This document shows, piece after piece, positions 27,755 through 37,666 of a stretch of 64,000 nucleotides of DNA (its first letter is position 1; every line of letters starts with the position of its first letter). The stretch is from Intrasporangiaceae bacterium. Its GTDB lineage: Bacteria; Actinomycetota; Actinomycetes; Actinomycetales; Dermatophilaceae. The notes under the pieces were generated by a model. That model worked only from the letters and a program-made list of their open reading frames with translations. It did not search any database and had not been told where the DNA came from. The position numbers and the translations under genes are program-made. The stretch spans positions 1 to 64,000 of the forward strand of contig JAJPIW010000013.1 in the NCBI GenBank assembly GCA_021324575.1. Reading direction: 5' to 3'.

Positions 27755-28653
27755 TGAGCCGCGCCGGCCAGGACAGCGCCAGCGGCGGGTGGGGACGATC
27801 GCGCCTGCTGGCCACCCTCGCGGCCGGGGTCGGCGCGGCGATGCTGTTCGTGGCCGGCCTCGCCCTGGCGCTCTACTACGGCCTGCGGAGCGCGCAGGCG
27901 ACGTCGACGCCCCATTCGACGACATCGTCGGCGGCTCCGACGCCGGTGGCCACCGGGAGCGGCCAGGCCTACCGCGACCAGGTGGCCGCAGCCCCGATGC
28001 TGAAGGTAGCCCCGGACGACGCCAGGCGCGGCGTCCCTGCCGCGGTCGCCGGCCCGGTCATCGACGTGCCGCCGGCCACCGACGTGGGACCGGCGCAGGT
28101 GCCGACCGGCTTTCCACACACCGCTGAAGGAGCGGTCGGCCAGCTGGCCGCCATCGAAACGACCGTCCTGCAGGGGATGTCCATTCCCCAGGCGAACCAG
28201 GTCTACGAACAGTGGGCGCTACCCGGCGGGGCAGGCGTGGCCGACTGGGCACTGACCAAGAACGTCCAGAACTTCCTCGCCGGCGCGGGGCAGGGGCAGA
28301 GCAAGGACCCCACGGTCGCGGTGACCGCGACCCCCGCGGCCGGCCAGGTGAAGGCCACGGACGGGCCCGACTGGGCGCTGGCCTGTGTCCTGCTGGACGT
28401 GCGGGCCACCATCACCGTCCAGGCCCGCATCGGCTACGGCTACTGCGAACGCATGCAATGGCACGCCACCCCCGGGACGGTCGGGCACGGTGGACGCTGG
28501 ATGATCGCGCCCGGCGCTCCGGCCGCGGCCGCACCCTCGACGTGGCCGGGAACCGACATCGCCTTCAAGGCCGGGTGGCGGACCTGGGTTTTCAACGAGC
28601 TGGCCAGCAGCGACGAGACGGGCCAGGGCGACAACTCGACCAGCACGGAGTAG
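27754..28653 (+). CDS. Membrane-anchored T4SS-associated protein
   Basis: Single N-terminal TM (ATLAAGVGAAMLFVAGLALALYYGLRS) then extracytoplasmic domain; TGATG overlap with upstream gene. Confidence 0.55.
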   Translation: MSRAGQDSASGGWGRSRLLATLAAGVGAAMLFVAGLALALYYGLRSAQATSTPHSTTSSAAPTPVATGSGQAYRDQVAAAPMLKVAPDDARRGVPAAVAGPVIDVPPATDVGPAQVPTGFPHTAEGAVGQLAAIETTVLQGMSIPQANQVYEQWALPGGAGVADWALTKNVQNFLAGAGQGQSKDPTVAVTATPAAGQVKATDGPDWALACVLLDVRATITVQARIGYGYCERMQWHATPGTVGHGGRWMIAPGAPAAAAPSTWPGTDIAFKAGWRTWVFNELASSDETGQGDNSTSTE

Positions 28654-28657
28654 CGCC

Positions 28658-30103
28658 ATGGACTTCCTCAACCCCTTCACCTATCTCGGTTCAGCCGCCG
28701 GGAAGGTCGTCTCCGACGGGTGGACCGCGGCAATGCTCGGCCTCTGGAACGCCGGGCTCTGGCTGCTGAAGCTGGTCCTGACCATCGTCGACACGTTCAC
28801 CGTCCCCGACCTGGGCGAGGGTGGCCCCGGCGCGCAGGTGTACCAGATGACCTTCTGGATCGCCGGAGCCCTCATGCTCCTGCTGGCCATGGTCCAGCTG
28901 GGTCTGACCGCCGCGCGGCGCGACGGCAAGTCCATGGCGCGGGTCCTCGTCGGGACCGGCCAGTTCGTCATGGTGTGGGCCGGCTGGATCGCGCTGGCGG
29001 TGCTGGTCGTCGCCGCCTGCGGAGGACTCACCCGCGCCCTGATGTCCACGCTGCTGCACATCGACCAGTGGGCCCAGTTCGACCCACTCGGCACCCCGAT
29101 CTCGACCCAGGACATCAGCGACGGCACCGTCGCCACCGTCCTGGGATTCATGGGGATCTTCATGGTGTTCGCCGCGATCGGACACCTGCTGGTCATGCTC
29201 ACCCGCGCGGGCGCCCTGATGGTGCTGGCCGCGACCACGCCCATCGCCGCCGGGGGCCTGGTCAGCGACGCCGGGCAGAGCTGGTTCTGGAAGAGTCTGC
29301 GCTGGTTCATCGCCGCCGCGTTCACACCCGTGGTGATGGTCCTGGTCCTGGGCATCGGGGTGCAGATGACCTCAGGGGTCGCCACCGGAATGACCGACAA
29401 CCTGCAGAAGGCCATCGGGACCGCCGTGCCCGGCGTGGTCCTGATCTGCATCGGCTGCTTCAGCCCCCTCGCGCTGTTCAAGCTCCTGGCGTTCGTCGAC
29501 CCCGGCACCAGCTCCGGGTCCGCGCTGCGGGCCGGTCTGGCCGCCCAGGGCGGGCTCAGCGGAGTCCTGGCCGGCCAGGGTCAGGCGCAGGCCGGGTCCT
29601 CGGCCGCGTCGAGCGTCGACGCGAACGGCCGCTCCCAGGGTGAGAGCTCCGGGCAGGACTCCACCAGCGCGCGCTTCAGTTCCGGTGCGCGTGGGCTGAT
29701 GGGCCAGGTCGGGGGCGGGCTCGGGCAAGCCGTCGGCGCGGGCATGGCAGCCATGGAGAGCATCGGGCCGCGCGGGGCGGCCGTGGCTGCCGACGTGACC
29801 AACCAGATGGGTGTCGGCCACAACAACTACGTCCCGGACTTCAGCAACACCAAGCAGCGGGCGAGCCACAGGAGCGGCGGCACGCAGGCAGACGACGACA
29901 ACCCCGAGATCAACGGCTCCAGCCCTAACACCACGCCGGAGCCCGGCATCACCTCCCTCGCACCAGGTGGGGTCCGGACTCCGCCCGGGCCGACACACTC
30001 CCCGGGCGCAGGGGCCGGTCCCGGTGGTGGTGCCGGTGGCGCAGGCGCCGCCGGGGGCGAGGCCGTGGGTGCTGCGGCGGCCGTCCCGATCGTCCCGGTC
30101 TGA
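28658..30103 (+). CDS. VirB6/TrbL-like multi-pass membrane protein
   Basis: Six or more TM segments, low-complexity Gly/Ser/Pro-rich C-terminal tail; preceded and followed by T4SS genes. Confidence 0.65.
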   Translation: MDFLNPFTYLGSAAGKVVSDGWTAAMLGLWNAGLWLLKLVLTIVDTFTVPDLGEGGPGAQVYQMTFWIAGALMLLLAMVQLGLTAARRDGKSMARVLVGTGQFVMVWAGWIALAVLVVAACGGLTRALMSTLLHIDQWAQFDPLGTPISTQDISDGTVATVLGFMGIFMVFAAIGHLLVMLTRAGALMVLAATTPIAAGGLVSDAGQSWFWKSLRWFIAAAFTPVVMVLVLGIGVQMTSGVATGMTDNLQKAIGTAVPGVVLICIGCFSPLALFKLLAFVDPGTSSGSALRAGLAAQGGLSGVLAGQGQAQAGSSAASSVDANGRSQGESSGQDSTSARFSSGARGLMGQVGGGLGQAVGAGMAAMESIGPRGAAVAADVTNQMGVGHNNYVPDFSNTKQRASHRSGGTQADDDNPEINGSSPNTTPEPGITSLAPGGVRTPPGPTHSPGAGAGPGGGAGGAGAAGGEAVGAAAAVPIVPV

Positions 30104-30153
30104 TCGATCACCCAAAACCGAAACCCCTTGTTCGAAAAGCAGAGGAGGATCTC

Positions 30154-31659
30154 ATGGCGGTCATCTACAGCGACTACAGCCGGGCCCGGATCGGGTGGTT
30201 CTTCGGACTGTCCGGGTGGCAGCTGTCCGTCGTCGCCGGCTCGACGATGCCGGTGTTCTGGTCCATCCAGGCCGGCGCGTGGATCTCGGCGGTGCTGTTT
30301 CTGGCGGTCTGGGCCACGATCACCGTGGTCACCGTGACCCCCGTCCGGGGCCGGTCCACCTTCGGCTGGGTGGCCGCGTGTCTGGCGTTCGCCACCGGGG
30401 GTCTGGCGGGGTGGACTCGCTTTCGTTCCAAGGCAACCCGAGGGCAGGTGGACCGCCTGCAGGAGGTCGACCTGCCCGGAGCGTTGCACGCCGTGCAGAT
30501 TCACGATGGGCCGCCGCACGGGGCCTCGTTCTCCCGGGTGGCGATCATCCAGAACCACGCCACCCGAACATGGGCGGTGACCGCGGCCATCGTCCACCCG
30601 GGCATCGGGCTGCGCGAGATCGAGGAACGGCAGCGGCAGGGCCGGGGTCTCAGCGAGCTGCTGGACATGGCCTCCCAGACCGGGCTGGTCGACGAGGTAC
30701 TGGTCCTGGTGCGCACCGTCCCGGAGGACGGCGCCGAACGGGACCAGTGGCTGGCCCGCCACCGCCGGCCCGGCGGTTCCCCGGGGGCCCGGCAGGTCAA
30801 CGACGAGCTGCAGCAGACCCTCACGCGGGCCAGCGTGCGCACCGAGTCGTTCGTGACGGTCGTCCTCCCCGAGGGACGGCTGGGCAAGGCGGCCAAGGAG
30901 TCCGGCGGCGGTCTCGAAGGACGCGCCCGCGTCATCTACGGCGTGCTGGGCGAGATCGAGGCCCAGCTGCGCGGCGGGCTGGGCATGACCAGCGTCGCGT
31001 GGCTGACCAGCCCCGAGCTCGCGCTGGCCTCCCGTACCGGGTTCGCCCCAGGAGATCGGGCCGGGGTCATCGACGCCCTCGGCGCCCGCCACAGCGACCC
31101 GGCCGTGAACGCCGACGTCCCGTGGGCGATGGCCGGACCGTCCGGGGCCGACCCGGTGGCCCGGCACTACAGCCACGACGCGTGGAACAGCGTCAGCTCC
31201 ACGATCAAGCTCCCGGTCAAGGGGGCCGCCATGGGTGCGTTGCTTCCGGTGCTGACCCCGACCGAGCCGGGGGAGCGTCGCTCCTTTCTGGTGGCCTACC
31301 CGATCCTGAGCCAGTCGGCGGCCGGACGGCAGAGCGCCACCAGCGAGTGGGCCGCCGACATCGGCGAGGAGCTGCGCACCAAGGCGAAGGTGAAACAGAA
31401 CGCCAAGGCCAGGGACGAGGCCGAGAAGGTGCGCCGGCTGGACACCAAACTTGCCCGCGGCAACTCATTGACCCGCCCGTACGCCGTCTGCACGGTCACC
31501 GTCCCCAAAACCGTCAGGGTGTCGGAGTTCGGTCGTCGCCTCGATGCGTCCGTGCGCCGGGCTGGGTTCGCGCCGCTGCGCCTGGACCTGGCCCAGGACG
31601 TCGCATTCGCCGCGTCGACCGTCCCGCTGGGCGTCAGCCTCACCCGGAAGGCGGACTAG
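30154..31659 (+). CDS. SCO6880-like T4SS membrane protein
   Basis: N-terminal TM pair (WQLSVVAGSTMPVFWSIQAGAWISAVLFLAVWATITVVTV), long cytosolic domain, immediately upstream of VirB4. Confidence 0.75.
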   Translation: MAVIYSDYSRARIGWFFGLSGWQLSVVAGSTMPVFWSIQAGAWISAVLFLAVWATITVVTVTPVRGRSTFGWVAACLAFATGGLAGWTRFRSKATRGQVDRLQEVDLPGALHAVQIHDGPPHGASFSRVAIIQNHATRTWAVTAAIVHPGIGLREIEERQRQGRGLSELLDMASQTGLVDEVLVLVRTVPEDGAERDQWLARHRRPGGSPGARQVNDELQQTLTRASVRTESFVTVVLPEGRLGKAAKESGGGLEGRARVIYGVLGEIEAQLRGGLGMTSVAWLTSPELALASRTGFAPGDRAGVIDALGARHSDPAVNADVPWAMAGPSGADPVARHYSHDAWNSVSSTIKLPVKGAAMGALLPVLTPTEPGERRSFLVAYPILSQSAAGRQSATSEWAADIGEELRTKAKVKQNAKARDEAEKVRRLDTKLARGNSLTRPYAVCTVTVPKTVRVSEFGRRLDASVRRAGFAPLRLDLAQDVAFAASTVPLGVSLTRKAD

Positions 31660-31662
31660 GCG

Positions 31663-33192
31663 ATGAGCAGACCACCCCACACGCCGCGCCGCCAGGAAGG
31701 GGGGCGCACCGTCTCGCGGCTGCTGGCCGACTTCGGCCACGACCTGCCCTCTGTCCCCACGGTGCAGGAAGCCGCCAAGGAGGCGCGGCTGTTCCGGCAC
31801 GCGTCACGCCGCGGGCCGCGCCGGCCCGGCAGTGGTTGGGCTCCGGCGGCCGCGCCCGTCTCGAGCTGGCGCATGACATCGGACCAGGCGGCGGTGCTCT
31901 GGCCGTTCATCTCCACCCCCGGGCTGCCGCCGACCGGCGCCCAGATGGGCATCGACATGCTCTCCGGTGGCGCGTTCTATGCCGACCCCCACGGGTGGGT
32001 TCTCGACGACGACGTGCCGGTCACCAACCCCAACGTCTTCAGCTTCGGTAAGCCCGGCCGCGGCAAGTCGGCAACCACCAAGGCGTTCTGTCTGAGGATG
32101 ACCGACTTCGGCTACCGCATCCTGGTGCTTGGCGACCCCAAGGACGAGTACGAGGGGCTGTGCCGGTTCTTCGGGGTCGAACCATTCGCGATCGGGCACG
32201 GCCTGCCAACCCGCATCAACCCCCTGGCCTTCGGGCCCCTGCTCCAGGGCTGGGAGCAGTTGGACGCCGTGCAGGCGCAAGGCCGCGCGGCGGTCGTCTT
32301 CGGGCGCTGGCTGACCCTGGTCCGCGGCCTCGTCGGAAGCCAACGGATCGGCGACCAGCGGGTCCCGTTCGGACCCACCGACGAGGTCGTCGCTAAGGCG
32401 GCCCTGCAAACCCTCACCGGGTACACCCACGGCCAGTCCCATCTGACAGAGACCACCATCCCCCAGTTGTGGCACCTGCTGGACAACCCGACTCTTGACC
32501 TGATCGCCACGTGCCGGTACGCCGACGAGCGCCACTTCCTCGACGACACCAGGCTCCTACGCGACGCCCTCGGCCAGCTCGTCAATGGCGCCCTGGCCGG
32601 CCTGTTCGACGCCCACACCACCATCGACGTCGACTGGTCCGCACCGGTCCAGTCCCTGAGCCTGTCCCGGCTCGAACCGCTGGGAGACGAGGCGATCGGG
32701 ATCGCACTGACCTGCCTCAACTCCTGGGGTCGAGGCATGCGAGAGATGGCAGCACCGGGGGACCTGCGGGTGGTCGTGCGCGACGAGTCGTGGAAGCAGC
32801 TGCGGCTAGGGCCGGAGGCGGTCAAGTCCTTCGACGCCGATCTGCGCCTGTCCCGACGTGACGGCGACGTCCAGTTCGCCGTCGCGCACAAGCCCTCCGA
32901 CCTGCTCTCCGCCGGTGACACCGGCTCCCAGGCCGTCGCCATCGCCAAGGACCTTCTGCACCTGGCCGACGTGAAGATCCTGCACGGCCAGGACCTGGGG
33001 GTGGCCCGCGAGCTGGAGAACATGCTCGGACTGGGCCCGATGGCCCGCGACCTGGTCACCGGGTGGGCGATGCAGGGCAAGGGCAGGGCCCTGTGGTGCG
33101 TGGGGGAGCAGCACTACAAGGTGCAGACCGTGCTCCACCCGGTCGAGCGGGAGCTCACCTTCACCAACCAGGCCATCGCCGGCGCAGCCTGA
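31663..33192 (+). CDS. VirB4-like conjugation ATPase
   Basis: Walker A SFGKPGRGKSATTKAFCLRM, YRILVLGDPKDEYEGL, DLRVVVRDESWKQL; T4SS context. Confidence 0.85.
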   Translation: MSRPPHTPRRQEGGRTVSRLLADFGHDLPSVPTVQEAAKEARLFRHASRRGPRRPGSGWAPAAAPVSSWRMTSDQAAVLWPFISTPGLPPTGAQMGIDMLSGGAFYADPHGWVLDDDVPVTNPNVFSFGKPGRGKSATTKAFCLRMTDFGYRILVLGDPKDEYEGLCRFFGVEPFAIGHGLPTRINPLAFGPLLQGWEQLDAVQAQGRAAVVFGRWLTLVRGLVGSQRIGDQRVPFGPTDEVVAKAALQTLTGYTHGQSHLTETTIPQLWHLLDNPTLDLIATCRYADERHFLDDTRLLRDALGQLVNGALAGLFDAHTTIDVDWSAPVQSLSLSRLEPLGDEAIGIALTCLNSWGRGMREMAAPGDLRVVVRDESWKQLRLGPEAVKSFDADLRLSRRDGDVQFAVAHKPSDLLSAGDTGSQAVAIAKDLLHLADVKILHGQDLGVARELENMLGLGPMARDLVTGWAMQGKGRALWCVGEQHYKVQTVLHPVERELTFTNQAIAGAA

Positions 33193-33215
33193 CCACGGCG
33201 GACCGGGGCGAACCC

Positions 33216-34784
33216 ATGAAGAAGATCGCGCTGTTCCTCATCCCCGCCTTGCTGCTGGCGGCCGGGCTGCCTGTGGCCGTTGCCCTGATCGTGATGACGG
33301 TGAGCACCCCGGCAGCCGCGCAGCAGCTGCGCACGATCGCCTGCGCCGGCCTCACTCCCGTCACCGGCGCCTGGCGGCCCCCGTTCGCGCAGCCCTACAC
33401 CGTCGGCCAGCGCGGCTTGGGTCGCGAGTTCCACCCGATCTACAACCAGTGGCGCCCGCACACTGGGCAGGATCTGGTGTCGCAGCCGGGACCTGGGCCG
33501 GTGGTGGCGAACGGGGCCGGACAAGTCGTCTTCGCCGGCACCATGGGTGGGTACGGCAACGTCGTCGACGTCCAGCACGTCGACGACACCACTGGGGCGG
33601 CGGTGGTCAGCCGCTACGCCCACCTGGCGGCGGTGAGCGTGAGCACCGGCGCCACCGTCGCCGGCGGCCAGCAGCTGGGTGTCGAGGGATCAACTGGCAC
33701 CAGCACCGGCAACCACCTGCACTTCGAGGTCCGCCTCGGCGGCACGCCGACCGACCCGGTGCCGTGGATGCTGGCCCGCGGCGCCCCCCTCAACGGCCAA
33801 GCCGTGAACAGCTGGACACCACCCCCCGGGGAGCCGGTCCAGGAGGGCGGGGTCGGCTTCCGCCTGCCGCCACCCGGCACACCCAGGCAGGCGTCGCTGC
33901 GCAGCCCGGCGCAACCGATCCCCGCCCAGATCAAGGCGGCCTACCTCGCGGCCGCGGCCCGGTACAAGATCCCATGGACGCTGCTCGCCGGCCTCGGCAT
34001 GGAGGAGACCGCCCACGGCCGCAACGCCGGCACCAGCTCCGCCGGCGCGCGAGGCCTCATGCAGTTCGTGCCCGCCACCTGGGCCGCCATGGGTGTCGAC
34101 GGCGACGGCGACGGCCGCGCGGACATCAGCAACGACGCCGACAGCGCCATGTCGGCCGCGAACTACCTCACCCAGTCCGGTGTCACCAACGGCCCGGCAG
34201 GGGTGCGGGCGGCGATCTTCGCCTACAACCACGCCGACTGGTACGTCAACGACGTCCTGTACTACGCCGCGGTGTACGGCAGCGGCAGCGTGCTGGGAAG
34301 CAGCACAGAGTGCGGGCCCGGGCAAGGGAACCCGGACCTGCCGCCGCTGACCAGCGACCGCCTGCGAGTCGTCCTCACCTGGGCGACCAGCCGCGTCGGG
34401 GACCGGTATGTCATGGGCGCCAATGGACCCAACGCGTGGGACTGCTCCTCGTTCACCCAGAGCGCCTACGTCCAGATCGGCATCACCACCCCCAGAACAG
34501 CCCAGGCACAACGCGACTGGCTCGCCGCCGGGAACGGCTTCCGCGTCGACCCCCAGCAGGCCAGGCCCGGCGACCTGATCTTCTACGACTCCTACCTCGG
34601 GCCTAACACCATCGGGCACGTCGCCATGGTCTTCGACCCCAGCGCGCAGTCCACCGTGGAGGCGATGGACAGCCGGCACGGTGTCACCTACGGCAGCTAC
34701 GCCGGGAAGGCGACCACCAAGAACATCTTTCAGATCTGGCGGGTCGGCAACGTCTCCGACCAGCCGTCCCGGGCGGCCGCCTGA
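33216..34784 (+). CDS. Triple-domain peptidoglycan hydrolase (M23 + lytic transglycosylase + NlpC/P60)
   Basis: M23: RPHTGQDLVSQPGPGPVVANGAGQVVFAG...GNHLHFEVRLGG; SLT: LLAGLGMEETAHGRNAGTSSAGARGLMQFVPATWAAM; NlpC/P60: WDCSSFTQSAYVQIGITTPRTAQAQ...NTIGHVAMVFD. Confidence 0.9.
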   Translation: MKKIALFLIPALLLAAGLPVAVALIVMTVSTPAAAQQLRTIACAGLTPVTGAWRPPFAQPYTVGQRGLGREFHPIYNQWRPHTGQDLVSQPGPGPVVANGAGQVVFAGTMGGYGNVVDVQHVDDTTGAAVVSRYAHLAAVSVSTGATVAGGQQLGVEGSTGTSTGNHLHFEVRLGGTPTDPVPWMLARGAPLNGQAVNSWTPPPGEPVQEGGVGFRLPPPGTPRQASLRSPAQPIPAQIKAAYLAAAARYKIPWTLLAGLGMEETAHGRNAGTSSAGARGLMQFVPATWAAMGVDGDGDGRADISNDADSAMSAANYLTQSGVTNGPAGVRAAIFAYNHADWYVNDVLYYAAVYGSGSVLGSSTECGPGQGNPDLPPLTSDRLRVVLTWATSRVGDRYVMGANGPNAWDCSSFTQSAYVQIGITTPRTAQAQRDWLAAGNGFRVDPQQARPGDLIFYDSYLGPNTIGHVAMVFDPSAQSTVEAMDSRHGVTYGSYAGKATTKNIFQIWRVGNVSDQPSRAAA

Positions 34785-34887
34785 GACCCGAACTTTCCCG
34801 TCCGTGCGGACGCTTGCGCCGGCATAGCGCCGGCCTGACCACCCAGGACCGCCTCCGGGCATTGGGGTGGCAGGAAGGGAGCAGCCG

Positions 34888-35337
34888 ATGCAGCGAGCAC
34901 GTCGAACCAACCCCTACCCGTTCACCTGGGAAATCCCCGTAGCGGCAGTCGTCGCCACGGTCCTTCTACTGGTCCTCGGGATCCACGCCGGGCGAGCCTG
35001 CGCCAACCTCGTCGCCGGAGCGGGCCTCACCCTGCCCTCCCGGGAGACACTGTTCGACAGCGTTCGCGGAGTGCTCGGTGGCGACGCCGGCGCAGGCCTC
35101 ACCGGCACAGCCGCCCACCTGGCCCGGCCGACGGCAGTCAGGATGTGGGTCGCCGTAGTCGAGGCGGTGGTCCTCGCCCTGACCGTCTGGGTCGGGAAGG
35201 TCAGCTTCGACCGGTGGGGACCCGGTCGAATCCAAGGGATGGCTTCGCGGGAGGAAGCCGGGCGACTGCTCGGCCGGAGCCGGCTGCGCAAGGTCGGCGC
35301 CGTCGTCCGGCCGGATCTCTACGGGAAGGGACGCTGA
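34888..35337 (+). CDS. Small two-TM conjugation protein
   Basis: ATG 34888 with RBS AGGAAGGGAG; TM segments IPVAAVVATVLLLVLGIHAG and MWVAVVEAVVLALTVWVG. Confidence 0.6.
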   Translation: MQRARRTNPYPFTWEIPVAAVVATVLLLVLGIHAGRACANLVAGAGLTLPSRETLFDSVRGVLGGDAGAGLTGTAAHLARPTAVRMWVAVVEAVVLALTVWVGKVSFDRWGPGRIQGMASREEAGRLLGRSRLRKVGAVVRPDLYGKGR

Positions 35338-35338
35338 G

Positions 35339-36841
35339 GTGGCACTGAGAGGCGGCCGCCGGCGGGCACCCTTCCGGCCCGAACAGGTTGGGTGGCGACT
35401 GGGCAAAGGCCAGGAGCCGCGCGGGGGGCAGCAGTGGGTGCCGTGGGACCGCACCGCTGGTGTGATCGGGCCGCAGGGCAGCGGCAAGACCCTGGACCTG
35501 CTCATCCCCGCTCTGCTGCGAGCCCCCGGAGCGGCCCTGGTGACGCTCACCAAGGTCGACGACCTGCTGCTGAGCTTCACCTCGAGGCAGGCGCCACGGG
35601 CCGGCGAGGACGAGGATCGACCGTGCGTGATGCTCGACCCGTTCGGGCTGGCGATCGGGCTCCCGGAGCTGGTCTGGGATCCGATCGACGGCTGTGTCGA
35701 CCCTATGGTCGCCGAGCGGCGCGCCAAGGCCTTCACCGCGGGCACCGTCAAGGGGGCCGTCACCGGTGGGCATGGTGACGATGCTGCCCGGTTCTACGCC
35801 GCCGAAGCCGCCAAGGTCATCCAGGCCTACTTCCACGCCGCGGCGCTGACCGGACGCGACCTCGAGGACGTGCTCCGCTGGGTGGCCAACCCGCTCAGCG
35901 CCACCGACCCCGCCGAGATCCTTCGCGAACACCCCCACGCCGCACCGTTCTGGCACGGGCTGCTCCACGGGGCGCTGCACGGCGACGACCGGACCGCCGG
36001 CAACACGGTCACCACGGTGCAGCAGGCGCTCAGCCTGTTCTTCCAAGAACCGATCCGGCGACGGTGCGTCCCCGGCCAGGGGCGCCCCGCCACCGACATC
36101 GCCGACGTGATCCGCCGGGGCGGCACCATCTACCTGCTCGGTCGGGAGGACCCGTATGCCAGCGCCTCACCGCTGATGACCGCCGTGGCGGAACATGTCC
36201 TGGACACCGCACTGGTCGCAGCCAACACGTCGCGGTGGGGTCGGCTGTGCCCACCCATGCTGGCCTGTCTCGACGAGCTGCCCTCCACGGCGCCGTTGCC
36301 CACGCTACGCACCCGGATGGCGAACGAGCGCGCCCTTGGCATCTCCTTCATCTGGGCAGCGCAGACCCGGCCGCAGCTGTCCACGATCTTCGGGGACCAG
36401 GAGGCCCGCACACTGCTCGGCCTGACGAACAACTTGATCCTGTTCGGCGGCTCCAAGGATGTCGCGTTCAACCAGGAGATCTCCGACCTGCTGGGTCCGG
36501 TGCGGATCTCGAGGACCAGCTGGCAGACCGGCCAGATGGGCGGCCGCACCACCACCGCGGAAGACATCCCCATCCTCACCGCCGCCGAGGTCCGGCAACT
36601 CAAGGAACGCCACGCCCTGGTCGTGTCGGAGAACGGCAAACCGATGATCGCCCGACTCACCCGATGCATCGACGGAAGGGCCGGCCGCCACCTCCTGGCG
36701 CAGCAGGAGCGCGCGAGAGCCCTGCTCGGGCAGAGCAGCCACGCCACCAGAGTGTCGGCCGACGCCCGCCGCACCGCTGCGATCGTGGAGGCCCGCCGAC
36801 GAGGCCTGTCCAACGACGCAGCTTGGACAAGGGGCCCATGA
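35339..36841 (+). CDS. VirD4/TraG-like type IV coupling ATPase
   Basis: Walker A GVIGPQGSGKTLDLLIPALL, PPMLACLDELPSTAPLPTLRTRMANERALGISFIWAAQTRPQL, NNLILFGGSKD. Confidence 0.9.
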   Translation: MALRGGRRRAPFRPEQVGWRLGKGQEPRGGQQWVPWDRTAGVIGPQGSGKTLDLLIPALLRAPGAALVTLTKVDDLLLSFTSRQAPRAGEDEDRPCVMLDPFGLAIGLPELVWDPIDGCVDPMVAERRAKAFTAGTVKGAVTGGHGDDAARFYAAEAAKVIQAYFHAAALTGRDLEDVLRWVANPLSATDPAEILREHPHAAPFWHGLLHGALHGDDRTAGNTVTTVQQALSLFFQEPIRRRCVPGQGRPATDIADVIRRGGTIYLLGREDPYASASPLMTAVAEHVLDTALVAANTSRWGRLCPPMLACLDELPSTAPLPTLRTRMANERALGISFIWAAQTRPQLSTIFGDQEARTLLGLTNNLILFGGSKDVAFNQEISDLLGPVRISRTSWQTGQMGGRTTTAEDIPILTAAEVRQLKERHALVVSENGKPMIARLTRCIDGRAGRHLLAQQERARALLGQSSHATRVSADARRTAAIVEARRRGLSNDAAWTRGP

Positions 36842-37494
36842 TGAAGCCGATGAGGATGCAGGACCCGGGGCCGGGTCCGATGGTGGCCACGTTCCCGCAC
36901 CCGGGACGTCAGCTCGAGCAGGCGTACCGGGAGCTCGACCTCGCACTCAACGGGACCGATGAGCAGCGCAAGGCGTTGGGACGCCTCACAATGCTCCCTC
37001 GGCCCTGGGACCCAGACAGCCTCACCCGTCCGCAGCTGCGCCGCGAGCTGTGGGACTGGCTTGAGGCCTTCACGATCTGGCTCAACAGCGAGTACGTCTG
37101 GGACGTGGCTGGCGTCGTCCCCCACTGTTGGCCGCAGCACCCGCACCTGGTGCGTGAACTAGCCGTGCTGGCCGACCAACGTCGACGAGCCGCGCTGGCG
37201 TTCGGAAGCGACGCCCTCGAGGAGTGGCACCGCTACGCCCTCCCCGCGTTCGTCGACCGGATGCGTCAGCGGATCAAGGACCACTGCGAAGACGGACACC
37301 AGCAGTGGCCAGCCAAAGGCCGCCACTCGCGCCACCTCGCAGAGCCTGCCACGACCCAGCGCGCGCATGCATTCGACCAAGATGCCGCACACCACCGCCC
37401 GCGGTCGGCCAGCAACGAAAGCACGCCACCACGGCTCCGGGTCGTCGACGGCCAGACCATCGACACCGGCACTGGCGAGATCGTCGACTATTAG
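36838..37494 (+). CDS. DUF4913-like protein
   Basis: WDWLEAFTIWLNSEYVWDVAGVVPHCWPQHPHLVRELAVLADQRRRA; ATGA overlap with the VirD4 gene. Confidence 0.65.
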   Translation: MMKPMRMQDPGPGPMVATFPHPGRQLEQAYRELDLALNGTDEQRKALGRLTMLPRPWDPDSLTRPQLRRELWDWLEAFTIWLNSEYVWDVAGVVPHCWPQHPHLVRELAVLADQRRRAALAFGSDALEEWHRYALPAFVDRMRQRIKDHCEDGHQQWPAKGRHSRHLAEPATTQRAHAFDQDAAHHRPRSASNESTPPRLRVVDGQTIDTGTGEIVDY

Positions 37495-37666
37495 CAGCAT
37501 CCTGCTCGCGCTCTGGAAATGGAGCGGACCGCGGCGGCCCTTCCTCGACTGGATTCGCAACCGGCCATCAGATGGAGAACGTCCGGTCAGTCAGAGATCG
37601 GTGGGCGGGTTATGGCGGCGTAATGCCGCTGCTCTGCCTCACCCATCAGCCTGCTTGCCTCACGGG

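Noticed and set aside
29811-32051. Plus-strand 746-aa ORF overlapping the SCO6880-like and VirB4 genes
   Set aside because: Out-of-frame Arg/Gly/Pro-rich shadow ORF; correct frames give recognisable T4SS proteins.
34786-34870. GCGCCGGC direct repeat and CGTCCG/CGGACG mini-hairpin after the hydrolase gene, considered as oriT
   Set aside because: Short, GC-rich and likely by chance; no relaxase gene identified in the window.
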